Source of the DNA: Pholiota molesta
Taxonomy: Eukaryota > Basidiomycota > Agaricomycetes > Agaricales > Strophariaceae
Length of the DNA stretch: 64,000 nucleotides
Direction: 5' to 3'
NCBI GenBank assembly: GCA_014925825.1
Contig: JACGCK010000005.1
Location: forward strand, 682,001 to 746,000
In this document: positions 1 to 11,481 of the stretch, piece after piece
Layout of the letters: each line of letters begins with the position of its first letter
Numbering within the stretch: the first letter of the stretch is position 1
Program-made: the position numbers and the translations under genes
Notes under the pieces: model-generated
What the model was told of the DNA's origin: nothing
The model's database searches: none
What the model saw: the letters and a program-made list of their open reading frames with translations, nothing else

Positions 1-1593
1 GAATCCCTTTGTTCTTTCCTGTATGTTTGAAAAGTTTCAATGCCTCAAACCTAACTGATTTATATGCACATTATAGCTCGATCCAGGACCCGGAGCTGTG
101 AGTTTCTTCGTGCGAAGAATTCACCATGGTGAATGGTTCTCATCCTGCCTATAGACAATTGGTGGCATGGTGGGTACTGGCTGCAGCGGAAGTAAGGGCA
201 ACGCACTTTCACTCATTTTTAATATATTGACAACTCTCCACTATAAGCAAACGCGGTTCGATATGGCACGGCTAGAGCAGAATGGTTCTTGAATCTTGTG
301 AGGGCTCATTTCATCATAGGCCTCGAATATTTAGTGATTTCCTGCACAGACGGTAGTTCTCCCTAATGGTGAAGTTGTAAAAACGCGTAGACGGGCGAGA
401 AAGTCTGCAGCAGGGTTCGATACCACCAAGTTATTCATCGGAGCGGAGGGCACCCTGGGCATTGTGACAGAAGGTCAGCTTTTTGTGTCATTTTCCCGGC
501 ATGGACGTGACTGATTATGCCCTGAACGAAAAGCGACACTGAGACTGACCCCTCTTTTACCTACCAAGGTTGCAATGGCTCAGTTTCCGGACGTTTACAA
601 AGCTGTGAATGCCGTCCAAGAAATTCTCAATTCACCGCAAGGTCCTCGTATCCGTCAGCCCGATTTCTTCATCTCTGTGAATCAAATTTCAAATCAATTT
701 TATAGAATGTATCGAATTATTGGATGATCACAGTTAGTTTCTTCCCAAAAATTGTAAAATATCGTTCAACTAACCTATTATAGTGATGGCTGCAATCAAT
801 ACTGCGGGCCTCGTCGAGAAGCCGTATCCTGTACAAGATACCCTATTTTTTAAAATTCAGGGCGATGAAGCGAGCATAGAAAGGGCTTCAAAAGTAGTCC
901 AGAGCATCGTGAAGAAGCATGGAAGTTTGCGTTTTCAATTTGCGGCTACTGATCGAGAAGCAGAGGAACTATGGCAAAATCGCAAGTACGCTCTGATGTC
1001 AAGTCTTGCTGCCTATCCAGGCTTGCGTTGTTGGACAACAGATGTTTGGTAAATGCAGTCTAAATTTCCCAATCAAAGCGCTCTTGATACTATATCATTC
1101 GTATAGCGTCCCAGTTTCCCGTCTACCAGAGCTTGTTTATGAAACGAAAAAGGACCTCCTGAAATCTAACTTGCGGAGCACGATCGTTGGACATGTTGGT
1201 GATGGTAATTTCCACGCCCTGATCTTGTTCGACAAGGATCGAGAAATGGACGCAGTGAGCAGCGCCGTACACCGCCTTGTACATCGAGCAATTGCTTTGG
1301 ACGGAACATGTATGTATCCCCACAATTCAAACAAAATCTTCACATTCATATTCTGATAGGCACTGGAGAGCATGGCGTTGGCGTTGGAAAGAAGGAATAT
1401 CTTCGCGAGGAACTTGGAGCGAACACTGTGGAGTTGATGAAGACAGTGAAGAAAGCAATCGATCCATTCAATATTATGAACCCAGGGAAGGCAAGTATTA
1501 TGCCTGCCATCTAGTTAATTTACTCTATTTCATGGTTGTCCTTCACAGTTATACCCAGACGACAACGATAAAGATTCAACAGGCAAACACTGA
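1..1593 (+). CDS. DLD1: D-lactate dehydrogenase (cytochrome), 3' part; starts before the window
   Basis: FAD-dependent mitochondrial enzyme oxidising D-lactate to pyruvate with electrons passed to cytochrome c (family knowledge). The 5' end lies outside the window. Exon pieces read LDPGPGA (about 85-104), then IGGMVGTGCSG, SNAVRYGTARAEW and GAEGTLGIVTE, which form the PCMH-type FAD-binding domain. After that come VVGH-like HVGDGNFHAL (about 1190-1230) and TGEHGVGVGKKEYL (about 1365-1405), the FAD-oxidase C-terminal domain. All exons join in frame. The last intron uses a GC donor, after which the protein ends NPGKLYPDD...TGKH, the normal NPGK-LYPD end of the family. Short introns separate at least eight visible exons. 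Intact as far as visible; targeting peptide not in view. Confidence 0.9.
1491..1548 (+). other. GC-AG intron in D-lactate dehydrogenase
   Basis: The exon ends CCAGGGAAG and the next bases are gcaagt; the acceptor is cttcacag. Removing these 58 nt joins NPGK to LYPDD in frame, the conserved C-terminus. Reading through instead stops after seven residues at a non-conserved end. The donor fits the AG|GCAAGT consensus of U2-type GC-AG introns. Confidence 0.85.
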
Positions 1594-1871
1594 TTATTTC
1601 CGAATCTTTTATACTACATCTGTCTGTAAACTATGTAGATTAAGTCATTCAATGTGAACGTCCATGAGCGAGCTTTCATGTTCATGGCCATGGCCTGAGG
1701 TTTGTCAGCGCTATGTTTGATTTATCATTCAATGCATTGATCAAATTATTTGCCCATTTTGGACACGTCAAATATCTCAAAAATGTTTTGGTCTTTGAAT
1801 TGTACAGCTTCTCGGTTCAACGTGAAATTTTTGAGAAAAAAAGAGTTATACAGCCAGCTTCGTATTGATAT

Positions 1872-4800
1872 TCAATGTTTAGCAATTTGGAACCTCTCCA
1901 TCGCTTCACGAATTTCTGTTTCGGCGAAGATAGCAGCTTCCTTAGCCACCGCCAACTTTTTCTCCAGTTCATCCGCACTCATGACCCTCGTCCCACCATT
2001 GTCCGCGACTACTCCGATGTTGTCAAATCGACGCAATGTGTTTCCGATCTTGGGCAAGAAACCATGCCTATCCCAGCCACTGTCGTTGAATGATAGCACG
2101 GCTCTAACGGCAGCTGTGTTGATATCACGATGAAGTTCTTCCAATTTTGACAGCTGAACTTCCATCCAACGCGCACGACGTTCTAGCGCAAGCGTAAGTG
2201 CCGCGACTTCATCGTCTTTGCCAGGTCCTTCTTCTCCGTCGTCGAGGAAGTCGTCACCTTTGAGCATGTCACGTAAGACTCCGTCGAATGAAGAACTATC
2301 GTCCCATGTTGTGCGCGGGAGCAGACGGAGAAGGTCTGAAATGGTTTGCGTGAGGGTCTCAAGAAGTTGCTGGAAGGAGGAAACCGCATTATCAATGGAA
2401 CCTGATGGCATGTTGTTGGCAAATGATCCACCGCCGACCGATAAAGCTGATAGCGCGTGTACCAATGGTCCATATTCCAGTGGCATTTTGGCAGGGGATG
2501 TCAGCTTTTGAACATCAAAGAATGGATGTTCAGAGAGGTCCATCCCAGGATTAATGGCATCGATTTGCTCCAACAACTCCTGTACAGAAGTCGGGGTGTG
2601 ATACCGGTCAACCGAATGAGACCGAGAATCAGCAGGAGTCGACTCGGCAGTGACCCCACCGCTGCGCGTGGGATCTGTGGCAGAGGGCGCGCTAGCTTCC
2701 TCGCGCGCATCTTCTTCTTTTGCTGGTGGTGGTGCTTTGAAAATGGGCTTCGAAATGGGTTTATTCTTCTTAGGTTTCTTGGAGAGAAGGGGAACTTGGG
2801 TGGCGAATTCAACAGGAGAAATTGGAGTTTTCGGCAGAGGAATCGCTGGCAAAGTCGATTTGGCGGAGGGTTCACGACGCTTGTTCGCGGCAGACGTATC
2901 AGCAGGTTTGGAATTTACTCTTTTCGGTGTTCCAGGTTTAACGACTGGGTTCTCTTCTCGTGCATGCTTGCTCTTATCAGGCTGGGCAGCTGTCTCGGTT
3001 TGCACAACTAGCGGTGATTTAGGGCTCTCAGCTTCAAGTTGAATCAGAAGTGACGCTTTTTCCTGCTCCTCTCTCTCCTTCTCCTTTTCCCTTTCCTTCT
3101 CGGCAGCCTTTGCCTTAGCGATCTTCGCCTTTTCAGCAGCCTTTGCTTCAGCTTTTTCGGCCGCAATTCGCTGTCTTTCGATAGCCTTCTCAGCAGCCGC
3201 GGCCTTCTTCGCAGCTTTGCGTTCAGCTTTCTCTTGACTTTTGCTGCTCGTAATGGGCGAGGGTTCTTGCGCTACGATTGGTTCCGCAACTGAGGCAACA
3301 GGTACTGTGTCCGAACTGCTTGGAGCCAAAGCGGGAAAATCTTCTGAATAAAAAGTAGGCGGAGTAGATGGAATCACGGGAAGGACTAAACCGTGTTGGC
3401 AAACATAAGCAAAGTGAACATTAGCGTTGAATTAGAAGTCAACACCACACCACACCAAGGAGAAGGGGAGGGAGAAAGGGATAACAAATCGATTGAATCT
3501 AATTCTTGGTGATTGCGTGTGTCGATTGGGGAACCGTGGGTGGCGATAAATGGTTGTAGGACGGATCATTGACGATAGTAGAAATTCCGCACTGAGAAAG
3601 CACGGCACTCGGTACACTGACCTCCCTCCCCTTGAGATATGACATGAATGACTCACCCTGTGTAGAGCTAATCCGATCATCCATGGAGATGCCGTTATGT
3701 ACCATTGCGGGTGAGGGAGACAGTCTTTGCGGAACCGGAAGACCTGGCGGAGGGCCATATGCCATTGAAGCGAAGGCATGATGTGAGGTCGGCGCTGCGA
3801 AGCTTGCAGACATGATGGCGGGATCTTCAAAATGTTGGGATGGCCGGAATTGATTCTGCTGGGAATCTAAAGAAATAAATGATGAGAAGAGAACGTTTCA
3901 ACCGATGTAATGAGAGAAAGAGGGATAGACCGTACCCATCAAGTTTCTTGCGCTATTTTCGCGCTCTTGGCTAGATAAGATGAAGTTTCGCAGTTGCGCT
4001 TCGCTCAGATCGCCATTACCATTAAGCGATTGTAGACGCGGTTGTTGGCCAAATGCAGGCTGAGCTTGTGCCTGCTGAGCCAAAGGAGAACTTGTGTGTG
4101 AGTTCGAGATATGAAGATCATGCAAACCAGGTGGCCATGAATGCATAGCTTCATCTGAGGAATGGAAAAACGCTTGCAGGTCATTTCCATAGGTCAAGGG
4201 CGTTACGGAGTGAAGTGGTGACGAAGTGGCAGTAGAGCTTTGGCGGCCTCGAGCAAATCCGAATCGAGAGACTTTGCGCTCATCATCAACTGGAGAGTGA
4301 GGATACCTTTGGGACTGTGCAGAATTATCCGGCGTTGTGTCCGAAAATGGATTAAACGAGCCAAGATAGCTTGTTCCTTTGCCGTTTTGCTTTTCGTGCA
4401 GAGAAGCGGAAGCTACGCGAAGGGTCGACGGATCATAGATAGAATGGCTATTAGGATGCGAATAGCCTAGAGAAGGAGACTGCATATACGGGGACCCAGT
4501 ACGCAACGCCGGGAATGCATCGACATAAGATCCATGGAAAGGAATACTGGAGTCGAAATCAGACAGATTCTCCGTCGAATCTACTTCATCTGCCAGCTTG
4601 GGGTCGAGATTAAAGCTGAAGCCTCCTCCATCTCCGCCACTTAATGTTTGCAAGGTGCGGTCGAAGTCTGGGAATGGGCTAGAGGCAGAAGAAGCAGGCA
4701 GGGCCGATACAGTTCGTGCCTTGAAATCATCTATGAGGGCGCGAGCTGTATTGGATATTTGATATGATGATTGAGAGGCAAGCAAAGGCGTTTGAGGTGA

Positions 4801-6556
4801 TGTAGTTTCTGCGCGAGGCGGTCGGCTGGGTGTGGAAATTCCTGGCGGAGCTGCCAAGCCAGGAGGAGTTGCTAAGCCAGGAGGGGCTGACAATCCAGGT
4901 GGAGCAAGGAAGTTGCTGGAAGGTTTAGATGACAAGGGTCGAGCATTGGACCGCATAGACTCGGTAGATTCAGGTCTGGACTCAGGTCTGGGCGGTAGCG
5001 TGGAGGAGGTTCTGGCAAAGTCGATCCTACATCATCAGATGCAGTTGTAGCTGACGGCGCAGGCGAACTGGTTGACTCTGGAACAGACACTACCTCCTTA
5101 ACCTTCAATGCCTTGCTTTCAGCAGCAATCTCGGCCCGGCTTGCATCTGCAATTGCAGGCGTAGAAGGACGTGAAGCTGTGGTTTTACGCTCGGCAGAGG
5201 TTTTCACTTGGCCAACCCGAGTCTCAGTGGTCGACATGGAAGTAGTAGCGGCGTTCCTAGGTAAGCGAGTTGGTGCAGTCCGCCGAGTTTGGCGCGGGGT
5301 TGTGGTTGCGGTAGTAAGGAGGACGTTTGAACTTGGGCTTAAACTGGCGTTCGATCCAATTGAAGGAGTGGCAGGTGTGGAACCCTTTTGAGCCCAAGAT
5401 GCCGCACGCGGTAAACCTGCTGCAGAGACTATAAACCTTTGTCCGTCCATAGATAGACTACAATACGCACCGTCTTCGTCTGCTTTTTTAGTAGTCACTG
5501 TTCGTGTACGACTTTCTGTGGCCTTCATAGTGTGTTTGCTAAGGGTCGTTGATCAGTTTTGGTGTTGTTGAAGAGAGAATGAAACAGTAGATACAGTGTT
5601 GTCAGGTCCTCTTTTGTGAAGCAATCTTTCTCATCTCCCCACTCATGAAGATTCATACAGCTGTGATCACTACATTGGACACCGCGGAGGAATGCCATGC
5701 AGTATTTTGTTGTACCATAACTGGCCCTCATAGGATCCCTCCCTCCGCCAGGAGAAGGTGTTCCATCAACAGCCGCTATAGCCCGAGCCGCATCTTCGCG
5801 TCGATGGTAGGTGATATATAATCCAACGACGGGACCTCCTCCAGAAGAAGTGCGCTTTACGAGAAGGATTTTTGTGATCTTTCCATACTGACCGAAGTAC
5901 TCATTGGAACGTAAAGTCGGAATAAGCTAGATGGATGCCTGAGTATAAACGCATCAGAGGCAAAACCGAGCTACGAACCTCCTCTTTCGCAAACCGAGGC
6001 CCAATGCCAACAACATAAACCACGTTCCTTTGGACGACACGAACATTGGCAAGATGCTTCCTGCCCAGCATTTCCAAGTCTTTCCTTTCGCGGTCTCTTT
6101 GCTTCTTTTGCTGGGTAAGGCGCTTGTGGCTGTTGAAGATTGCCAAATTCAGTCGACATATTAGTGGTAGCCTCATAGGAAATGGAAGTACTGACTCTTG
6201 GGTGGCAATGGGCTTGAATTCGACAGCGTCGTCGGTATAAACTCTGCGGCAGGCGGGACAACGCTTGTTCAAATTTTCTTTGATATGATGCCAGCAAAAT
6301 CGGCATATCTGGTAAAAGAACGTCAGTGGGCTTTCTATATCGGATGGCAGATGTGCAATTTACCTGGTAACCACAGATGCAGGGCTTGAAATTGAGATCG
6401 GATATGTCCATTTCCTCGAGGCAAAGAGGGCATTCCGCGTCTTCCTACATGGCAGATTGCATAACATCGTCGTGAGCGATACTTCGTCGTGAGATGGAGA
6501 TGAGCGCTTACTGCTTCGTCATCACTCCAATACGCGTCCTGAACCCCCGCCAACAT
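1872..6556 (-). CDS. NOT4: NOT4, RING E3 ubiquitin ligase of the CCR4-NOT complex
   Basis: Start chosen at 6556, giving MLAGVQDAYWSDDEA before the RING. The N-terminal C4C4 RING runs from CPLC through CICGYQ and CRFC to CPAC (residues ~20-60). An RRM follows (NVVYVVGIG ... YFGQYGKI ... VGLYITY), then a C3H1 finger (CMAFLRGVQCSDHSCMNLH) and the family's LPRAASWAQKG segment. A long disordered tail holds four APPGL-type repeats near 4840-4920 and later WPPGL and PPPGLPVP. The last ~500 residues start with a Lys/Ala/Glu coiled coil and end in a folded helical region (AERFQIAKH-like end at 1872). NOT4 ubiquitinates ribosomal and other targets on stalled ribosomes and links to mRNA decay (known). 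Near 4981-5030 the frame changes; either a 50-nt intron or one missing base explains it. Divergent from TrpRS. Confidence 0.9.
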
Positions 6557-6890
6557 GAGATTTCGATTGGGGGACAGAAAATGTTGCGTGGACCACAGGG
6601 GCTGGCAGAGAATGGTGGGGATGAAGTCTCGTGGTGGACATTGTGAGGGGCTGTGGAAAAAGACCAGGACAAGGACGCTGAGCAGGCTGGAGTTGAGAGA
6701 AACGCGGTGCAGGCTTCCAATGAGGCCTTCAAAGGCACTTCCCACATTTGCTGTGCAGTGCTTGGCCCTGCTTGTCCCTGCTTGCCCCTGCTTTCCGAAT
6801 CACGATCTCATCACCGACTGCATCTCAGATAAGATAACAGCCTCAGTACTCGCAACTGACTCACTCCCGCCATCGTACGATCTCTCCTCC
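6557..6890. promoter_or_regulatory. Shared divergent promoter, NOT4 / TrpRS
   Basis: 334 bp separate the two start codons. The stretch holds no supported gene. It contains a small imperfect tandem of CCCTGCTTG-like units near 6765-6795. No clear TATA box was recognised. Confidence 0.5.
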
Positions 6891-8546
6891 ATGGCTTCCA
6901 CAGACCCCATATCGGACCCCATGGCCCAAGTCTCTCTGTGAGCACTCTTGTCTCTGGCCCCTCCTGCATGTCTAACAGCATTCAAAAGGATCCATCAGCC
7001 GATCAATCTGCTGCACACGAACAAATAGTCACTCCCTGGGACGTACATGGATCTGTTTCCAGCGATGGAAAGCAACAAGCAATTGATTATGATAAACTCG
7101 TTGATCAATTTGGAACGCGACGGATCGATGCTAAGCTACTGGAACGGTTTGAAAAGCTGACTGGCCACCGCCCTCATATCTTCCTCCGTCGCGGAATGTT
7201 CTTCTCGCACAGGTAATGTGCCATATATATAATTTAGATCCCGTAGCTGAGAAATTATGCAGGGAGTTGGATAAAATCCTCGATAGATATGAGCAGGGAA
7301 AACCTTTCTATCTCTACACTGGAAGGGGACCGAGTAGTGACAGTATGCATCTTGGACATATGGTTCCATTTGTGTTCTCCAAGTGCGTTCTTCCTATCAT
7401 AAAAATATTCATAATTAATGCAGGATGCACAGATGGCTTCAAGATGTTTTTCAAGCCCCGATCGTTATTCAATTGACAGGTTTGCATTCCAAGTCCCCCA
7501 GTCATATTTTCCCATCTCATACTCATTATCGCAGATGATGAAAAGTTCCTATTCAAACATGAGCTGAAGCCCGAGCAAACGATGGCATTCTCAAGGCAAA
7601 ACGCCCGCGATATCATTGCTTGCGGATTCGATGTCGAAAAGACCTTCATCTTCAGCAACTATGCTTACATGGGCGGTGCATTCTACAGAAATGTCTCGAG
7701 GATTTCGCGACAAATCACTTATAATCAAGTGAAGGCAACCTTTGGCTTTACGGAATCGTGAGTTATAGCACCATCTGTCTGACCTTTTACCAATCTCATT
7801 TCAACAGCGACAACATCGGAAAAGTGCACTTTGCTGCGATTCAAGCTGCACCCTCATTTTCTTCTACTTTCCCTCAAATATTTGGCAGTGCCAGCGATAT
7901 TCCCTGTCTGATCCCATGCGCCATTGATCAAGATCCCTACTTCAGATTAACTCGTGATATTGCATTGAAACTGAAGCATCCTAAACCTGCCCTCGTTCAC
8001 TCGAAATTCTTCCCTGCTCTACAAGGTCCACAAACCAAAATGAGCGCAAGTGATCCCAACAGCAGTATTTTCATGACGGATAAGCCAAACCAGATCAAGA
8101 ATAAGATCAATAAGCACGGATTCTCTGGAGGACAAGAAACAGAGGAGGAGCACCGACGTTTGGGAGGCAATACAGATGTGGATGTCAGTTACCAATATTT
8201 GATCTTCTTCTTGGAAGACGATGAAGAATTGGAACAACTTGGGAAGGTGCGCAATGCCATCTTTTCGCAAGCTAAGTGACTAACCAAATGACAGGATTAC
8301 CGTGCTGGCACCCTGCTGACTGGCCAACTGAAAGCAAAATGTATACAACTCCTCCAGGCTTTCGTTGCCGATTTCCAAGAGGTATGCTCGTGTCCGTTGA
8401 GCATTCGGCGATGTTTCTGCTAAAAGCTTTTCCTTCAGCGACGATCGAAAGTCACCGATGAAGTAGTGGACAAGTTCATGGATAGTTCTCGGAGGATTTC
8501 ATTTACGCTATCAAAGGGTCTCCCGCAACCACCATCAGAGGCCTAA
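6891..8546 (+). CDS. WRS1: Tryptophanyl-tRNA synthetase, cytoplasmic
   Basis: Class Ic aminoacyl-tRNA synthetase charging tRNA-Trp. The first exon gives [16 protein letters not shown] and joins IQKDPSADQ after a short intron. The family block VTPWDV, then [28 protein letters not shown] and [11 protein letters not shown] follow. The HIGH-type signature is [11 protein letters not shown], the substrate-side motif is VIQLTDDEK, and the KMSKS-type signature is KMSASDP. The protein ends [15 protein letters not shown]. Seven introns, all GT-AG, keep frame throughout, and the length (about 420-430 residues) suits a fungal cytosolic enzyme. There is no WHEP domain. No lesions seen. Confidence 0.95.
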
Positions 8547-8722
8547 GATAAATATGATCGACATTTTCACTATACACCCCCCACACCTTATCATTCAATG
8601 ACCAATGTGGATCTAACATTCTTACATTCTGAGCACTTGAGCTGAAAACCAGTTAAGAATTTCAAAACTTTCTATATACTTTCTATATACATGGCAAGTT
8701 TTTCGTCCGACAAGTTTTATAT

Positions 8723-9781
8723 CTACGTCTCTCCATATACTGCTCCTCGCTTTTCACCTGTGGCCCAGGTGAAAACACCCTCGTTACGTCCCCTTTCCCA
8801 ACTGTCCAGAGCATCGAGAGCTGCTTTACCCCAGTCGAAAGACTCATGTTCTCCCTTGTCTTCTGGACCGTCAACAAAAGTTATTAACCGTTCGCTGGAA
8901 GGCTTGATGAAGCCTTCGTCTATACTGCTCTTGATCAATACACGCAGCGGGTCCCAAAAGGAGAGAACATTGAGAAGGACAACCGCTTCATAAAGAATAA
9001 CATCAGGACTACCCAGTCAAGAAAGTGAAGCTGCTTTTTTTTTGGTTTCAAACTCACGTTTATCGTGAATGCCAAGTTGTGTCCACGTTGTAGCTTCCAT
9101 TACCTTACGAGGGAATATGGACTCGTCAGACGAATAGGTGAGGAGTTTATAGCCTAAATTTACCTCTTCAAATGTCCCAAAGCCTCCTGGCAGGCCAATA
9201 AATCCATTGACTCGCTTAGCCATTTCTACTTTGCGTTCATGCATAGACTCCACTAAAATCTGAAAAGATTGCCCCCGAGTCTATGACTGATATTCTTGAT
9301 TCAAACAAAGAATGCTTACGGTTTCGACCTGTTGTAAAAACACACGAATGTGTTAGGGCAAGATACCGTCCATTTGGGGGAAAAAACTATGCAAACCATT
9401 TCGCGTCCGACTTCCTTGAAGGGGACTCTCGGATTTCCATCATCAACTTTATCCTTTTCCCCACCAGCTGCGACCATAGCATGGGGTATGACACCAATTA
9501 CTTTCCCTCTCTTTTCCAAAACCGCGCCAGATACAACGCCCATGATTCCGTTGGAGCCTCCTCCGTATACAAGCGTGCGATTAGAGGCGGCCAAGGCATA
9601 TCCCACCGCTAGATATAAGCATGAAATGAGATAGGAAACAAGGATGAGTGATCAATTTAAAACCAAGGCAGACTCCACGAGACTCACATTTGGCAGCGGA
9701 CGAGAATGCAGTGTGTTTGCCTATCGATGAGCCGCAATAGACCGCGACAGCGTCAGATTTAACAGGAGCGGGCAGAGCCAT
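8723..9781 (-). CDS. LOG-family phosphoribohydrolase (cytokinin-activating type, 'lysine decarboxylase-like')
   Basis: The protein starts [19 protein letters not shown], the Rossmann-type opening of LOG proteins. It continues with [12 protein letters not shown] and the diagnostic PGGFGTFEE, then [17 protein letters not shown]. The LOG family hydrolyses nucleoside 5'-monophosphates such as N6-modified AMP to free base and ribose 5-phosphate; the substrate in this fungus is not shown by sequence. A 9-nt exon encoding VET lies between two introns (see separate entry). The last intron acceptor is placed at ...tatgaag so that HDKP is kept. About 230 residues, normal for the family. All joints are in frame. 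Confidence 0.88.
9320..9328 (-). other. 9-nt microexon of the LOG-family gene
   Basis: On the minus strand, ATG|gtttgc...ttacaacag precedes GTCGAAACC, which is followed by gtaagc...tcttttcag|ATTTTAGTG. The flanking introns are 9329-9396 (68 nt) and 9259-9319 (61 nt). Joining all three phase-0 pieces gives [16 protein letters not shown], matching the family pattern before MHERK. Skipping it would keep frame but remove three residues. Confidence 0.75.
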
Positions 9782-10147
9782 GCTGGTTTTCTCTAACGTG
9801 CAGGATGTTCAAAGAGAAGAGAAAAGACTAAGGGTTTCGAAGAAAATTTAACCGCCATGATGCATATGCATGGTGGATGATCACGGCAAGTTTTATGTAA
9901 ATTGAGTACGCAAGACAAGGGCTGGAATGACCTGGGCGATCTCCTGTGACCTGTGACCGCGGACCAATATCTGTTCATTGGCTTATGCTCAATCGACGTA
10001 ATTCGAATGCCATGAAAATTGCGTACAATACTTAAAGCTAACCGGAGGGCATGAAGATGGTATTTATTCACTATCGGATATAATCCACGATGATCTTGTA
10101 TATATTCTGAGAAAAAGCAGAGAATGCACTAGTAAGTAATTTGGAGA
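9782..10147. other. Intergenic, LOG promoter and twinfilin 3' side
   Basis: 366 bp without a supportable gene. It should hold the upstream region of the LOG gene and the 3' UTR of twinfilin. Nothing else recognised. Confidence 0.5.
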
Positions 10148-11430
10148 TCATCGACGCCTTGGAGGACCTTTGGGTCGGGAAAATGCCTTCGGAGGGTTGG
10201 AAACAGGCGCGTTATCACTGGATGATAATCCTAACTCTGCTGTCAGATAAGCCTCATCCAATTCTTTGGGATCTGATGTCTCGATTTTACGCGCAGCCAG
10301 AGTGACGGCAGGAGTCAAAGAGGCCAAGATCTGCTTCGCTGCTTGGTAAGTTGTAGTGGATCCAGAAGAATATAGCATTCTGTGTTTGATGGGTGAACTG
10401 GAAGGGCATGAATAGATGAAGACTGCACTGAAATTAGTAGACTCTTCCACTGCTAGAATTAAAATCACAAATAACAACGCACTGATTTCGCGACCGCCAT
10501 TCTGCCCGCTGGGATGAGGCCAAGTAAAGAAGGCATAACATGGTTCTGCTTGTGGGAGTGATGTACCCAGAGATTCAACGGTAATTTCTTCTGCCGTAGC
10601 TAGGGCAAGGGTTTCGGTCTGAGGGTTTATAGTCTGCCAGTAAGGTGTGAGAAGTTGTAATTCGATATACACTTTTCAACGGCCAAGATGTGCCACGGCA
10701 AAACTCACGATAACAACTATAGCACTCCCACTCCCTTGTCCCAATTCTCTGACAGAATTTTCCACTTCTTCAGACCAATTAAGGCCCACACCAGCTCCGA
10801 TATGGCTTGCTCTACCTCTACTACCTTCGTAGGTAGCTGTTCGCTTTCGGCGGCGCGTAGATCGCCATTTCTTGCTCGCGTGCAGAAAGAGGATGAGGGG
10901 CAGCGTTGTGTCGTAGATGAGATGCATAACTCTCTGCGGTGAGGTCTGTTTTAGATGACGCAAATATAGAGTCTGTGAAGAGAGTAGAGCCCAGGGATCT
11001 AAGCAGTGGCAAACGCGTTGAAGCATACAGCATCTATCAAACCAATCGGTGAGGCATAACAGAGGAATATCGAATAGTCACACTTGCCTTGTCGCGGACT
11101 TTCGCAGAATCAGGTACATAGGAGATTATCATCCAATCCGCCGATGGAGCATCGAGCTTGGCGAGGATATAGTTAGGAGAGCCATCTGGTACGATGTCTT
11201 CGCCCTGTAGTTGTGCCAAATCTTCTTCCAGAGAACCGGTGATTGGCACGGAAAGATCATGCACAAGAGATTCTGAACGAGGACAAGTAAGAATCAGGCA
11301 GCTTGAGCACTTCAAACAAGAGACCGTTTTCAATAGATACTTTGATGAACCGTGTCGACTTGGATTGCACGGCGTCGGCGAATTTGGCGGCAAGATCTGA
11401 CGAAACAGTGATCCCGGATAGAGCAGACAT
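10148..11430 (-). CDS. TWF1: Twinfilin (two ADF-H domains), with apparent base losses
   Basis: Actin-monomer-binding, capping-protein-interacting regulator. The start MSALSGITVSSDLAAKF opens ADF-H domain 1, which ends [23 protein letters not shown] and TLFTDSIFASSK. The linker holds PLSAREQEM. Domain 2 begins near YEGSRGRASHIGAGVG and carries CYAFFTWPHPS, FIYSCPSSSPIKHRMLYSSG. The C-tail AFSRPKGPPRRR resembles the basic capping-protein-binding tail of yeast Twf1. One intron is GC-AG. In the linker the reading frame slips twice (near 10863 and 10834), each time one base short: DLRAAESEQ and YEGSRG sit in different frames. A third slip may occur near the intron at about 10435-10490. About 320 residues if restored. 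The start is only 51 bp from the next gene's start. Confidence 0.85.
11034..11087 (-). other. GC-AG intron in twinfilin
   Basis: Minus-strand donor AAG|gcaagtgt and acceptor tttgatag. Removal of 54 nt joins KVRDK to MLYASTR, the most conserved string of ADF-H domain 1. Confidence 0.85.
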
Positions 11431-11481
11431 GATGAGAGTTGTGACCAAAGCTAAGACAGCTACTCTTTATAGCACTACATT
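11431..11481. promoter_or_regulatory. 51-bp gap between twinfilin and VAC1 start codons
   Basis: Twinfilin ATG ends at 11430 on minus and the FYVE gene ATG is at 11482 on plus. The gap must contain both 5' leaders unless one gene starts transcription inside the other. Confidence 0.6.

Noticed and set aside
410..430. ggttcgatacc, similar to a tRNA B box
   Set aside because: It lies in the D-lactate dehydrogenase coding sequence (AGFDTTK) and no cloverleaf or A box surrounds it.
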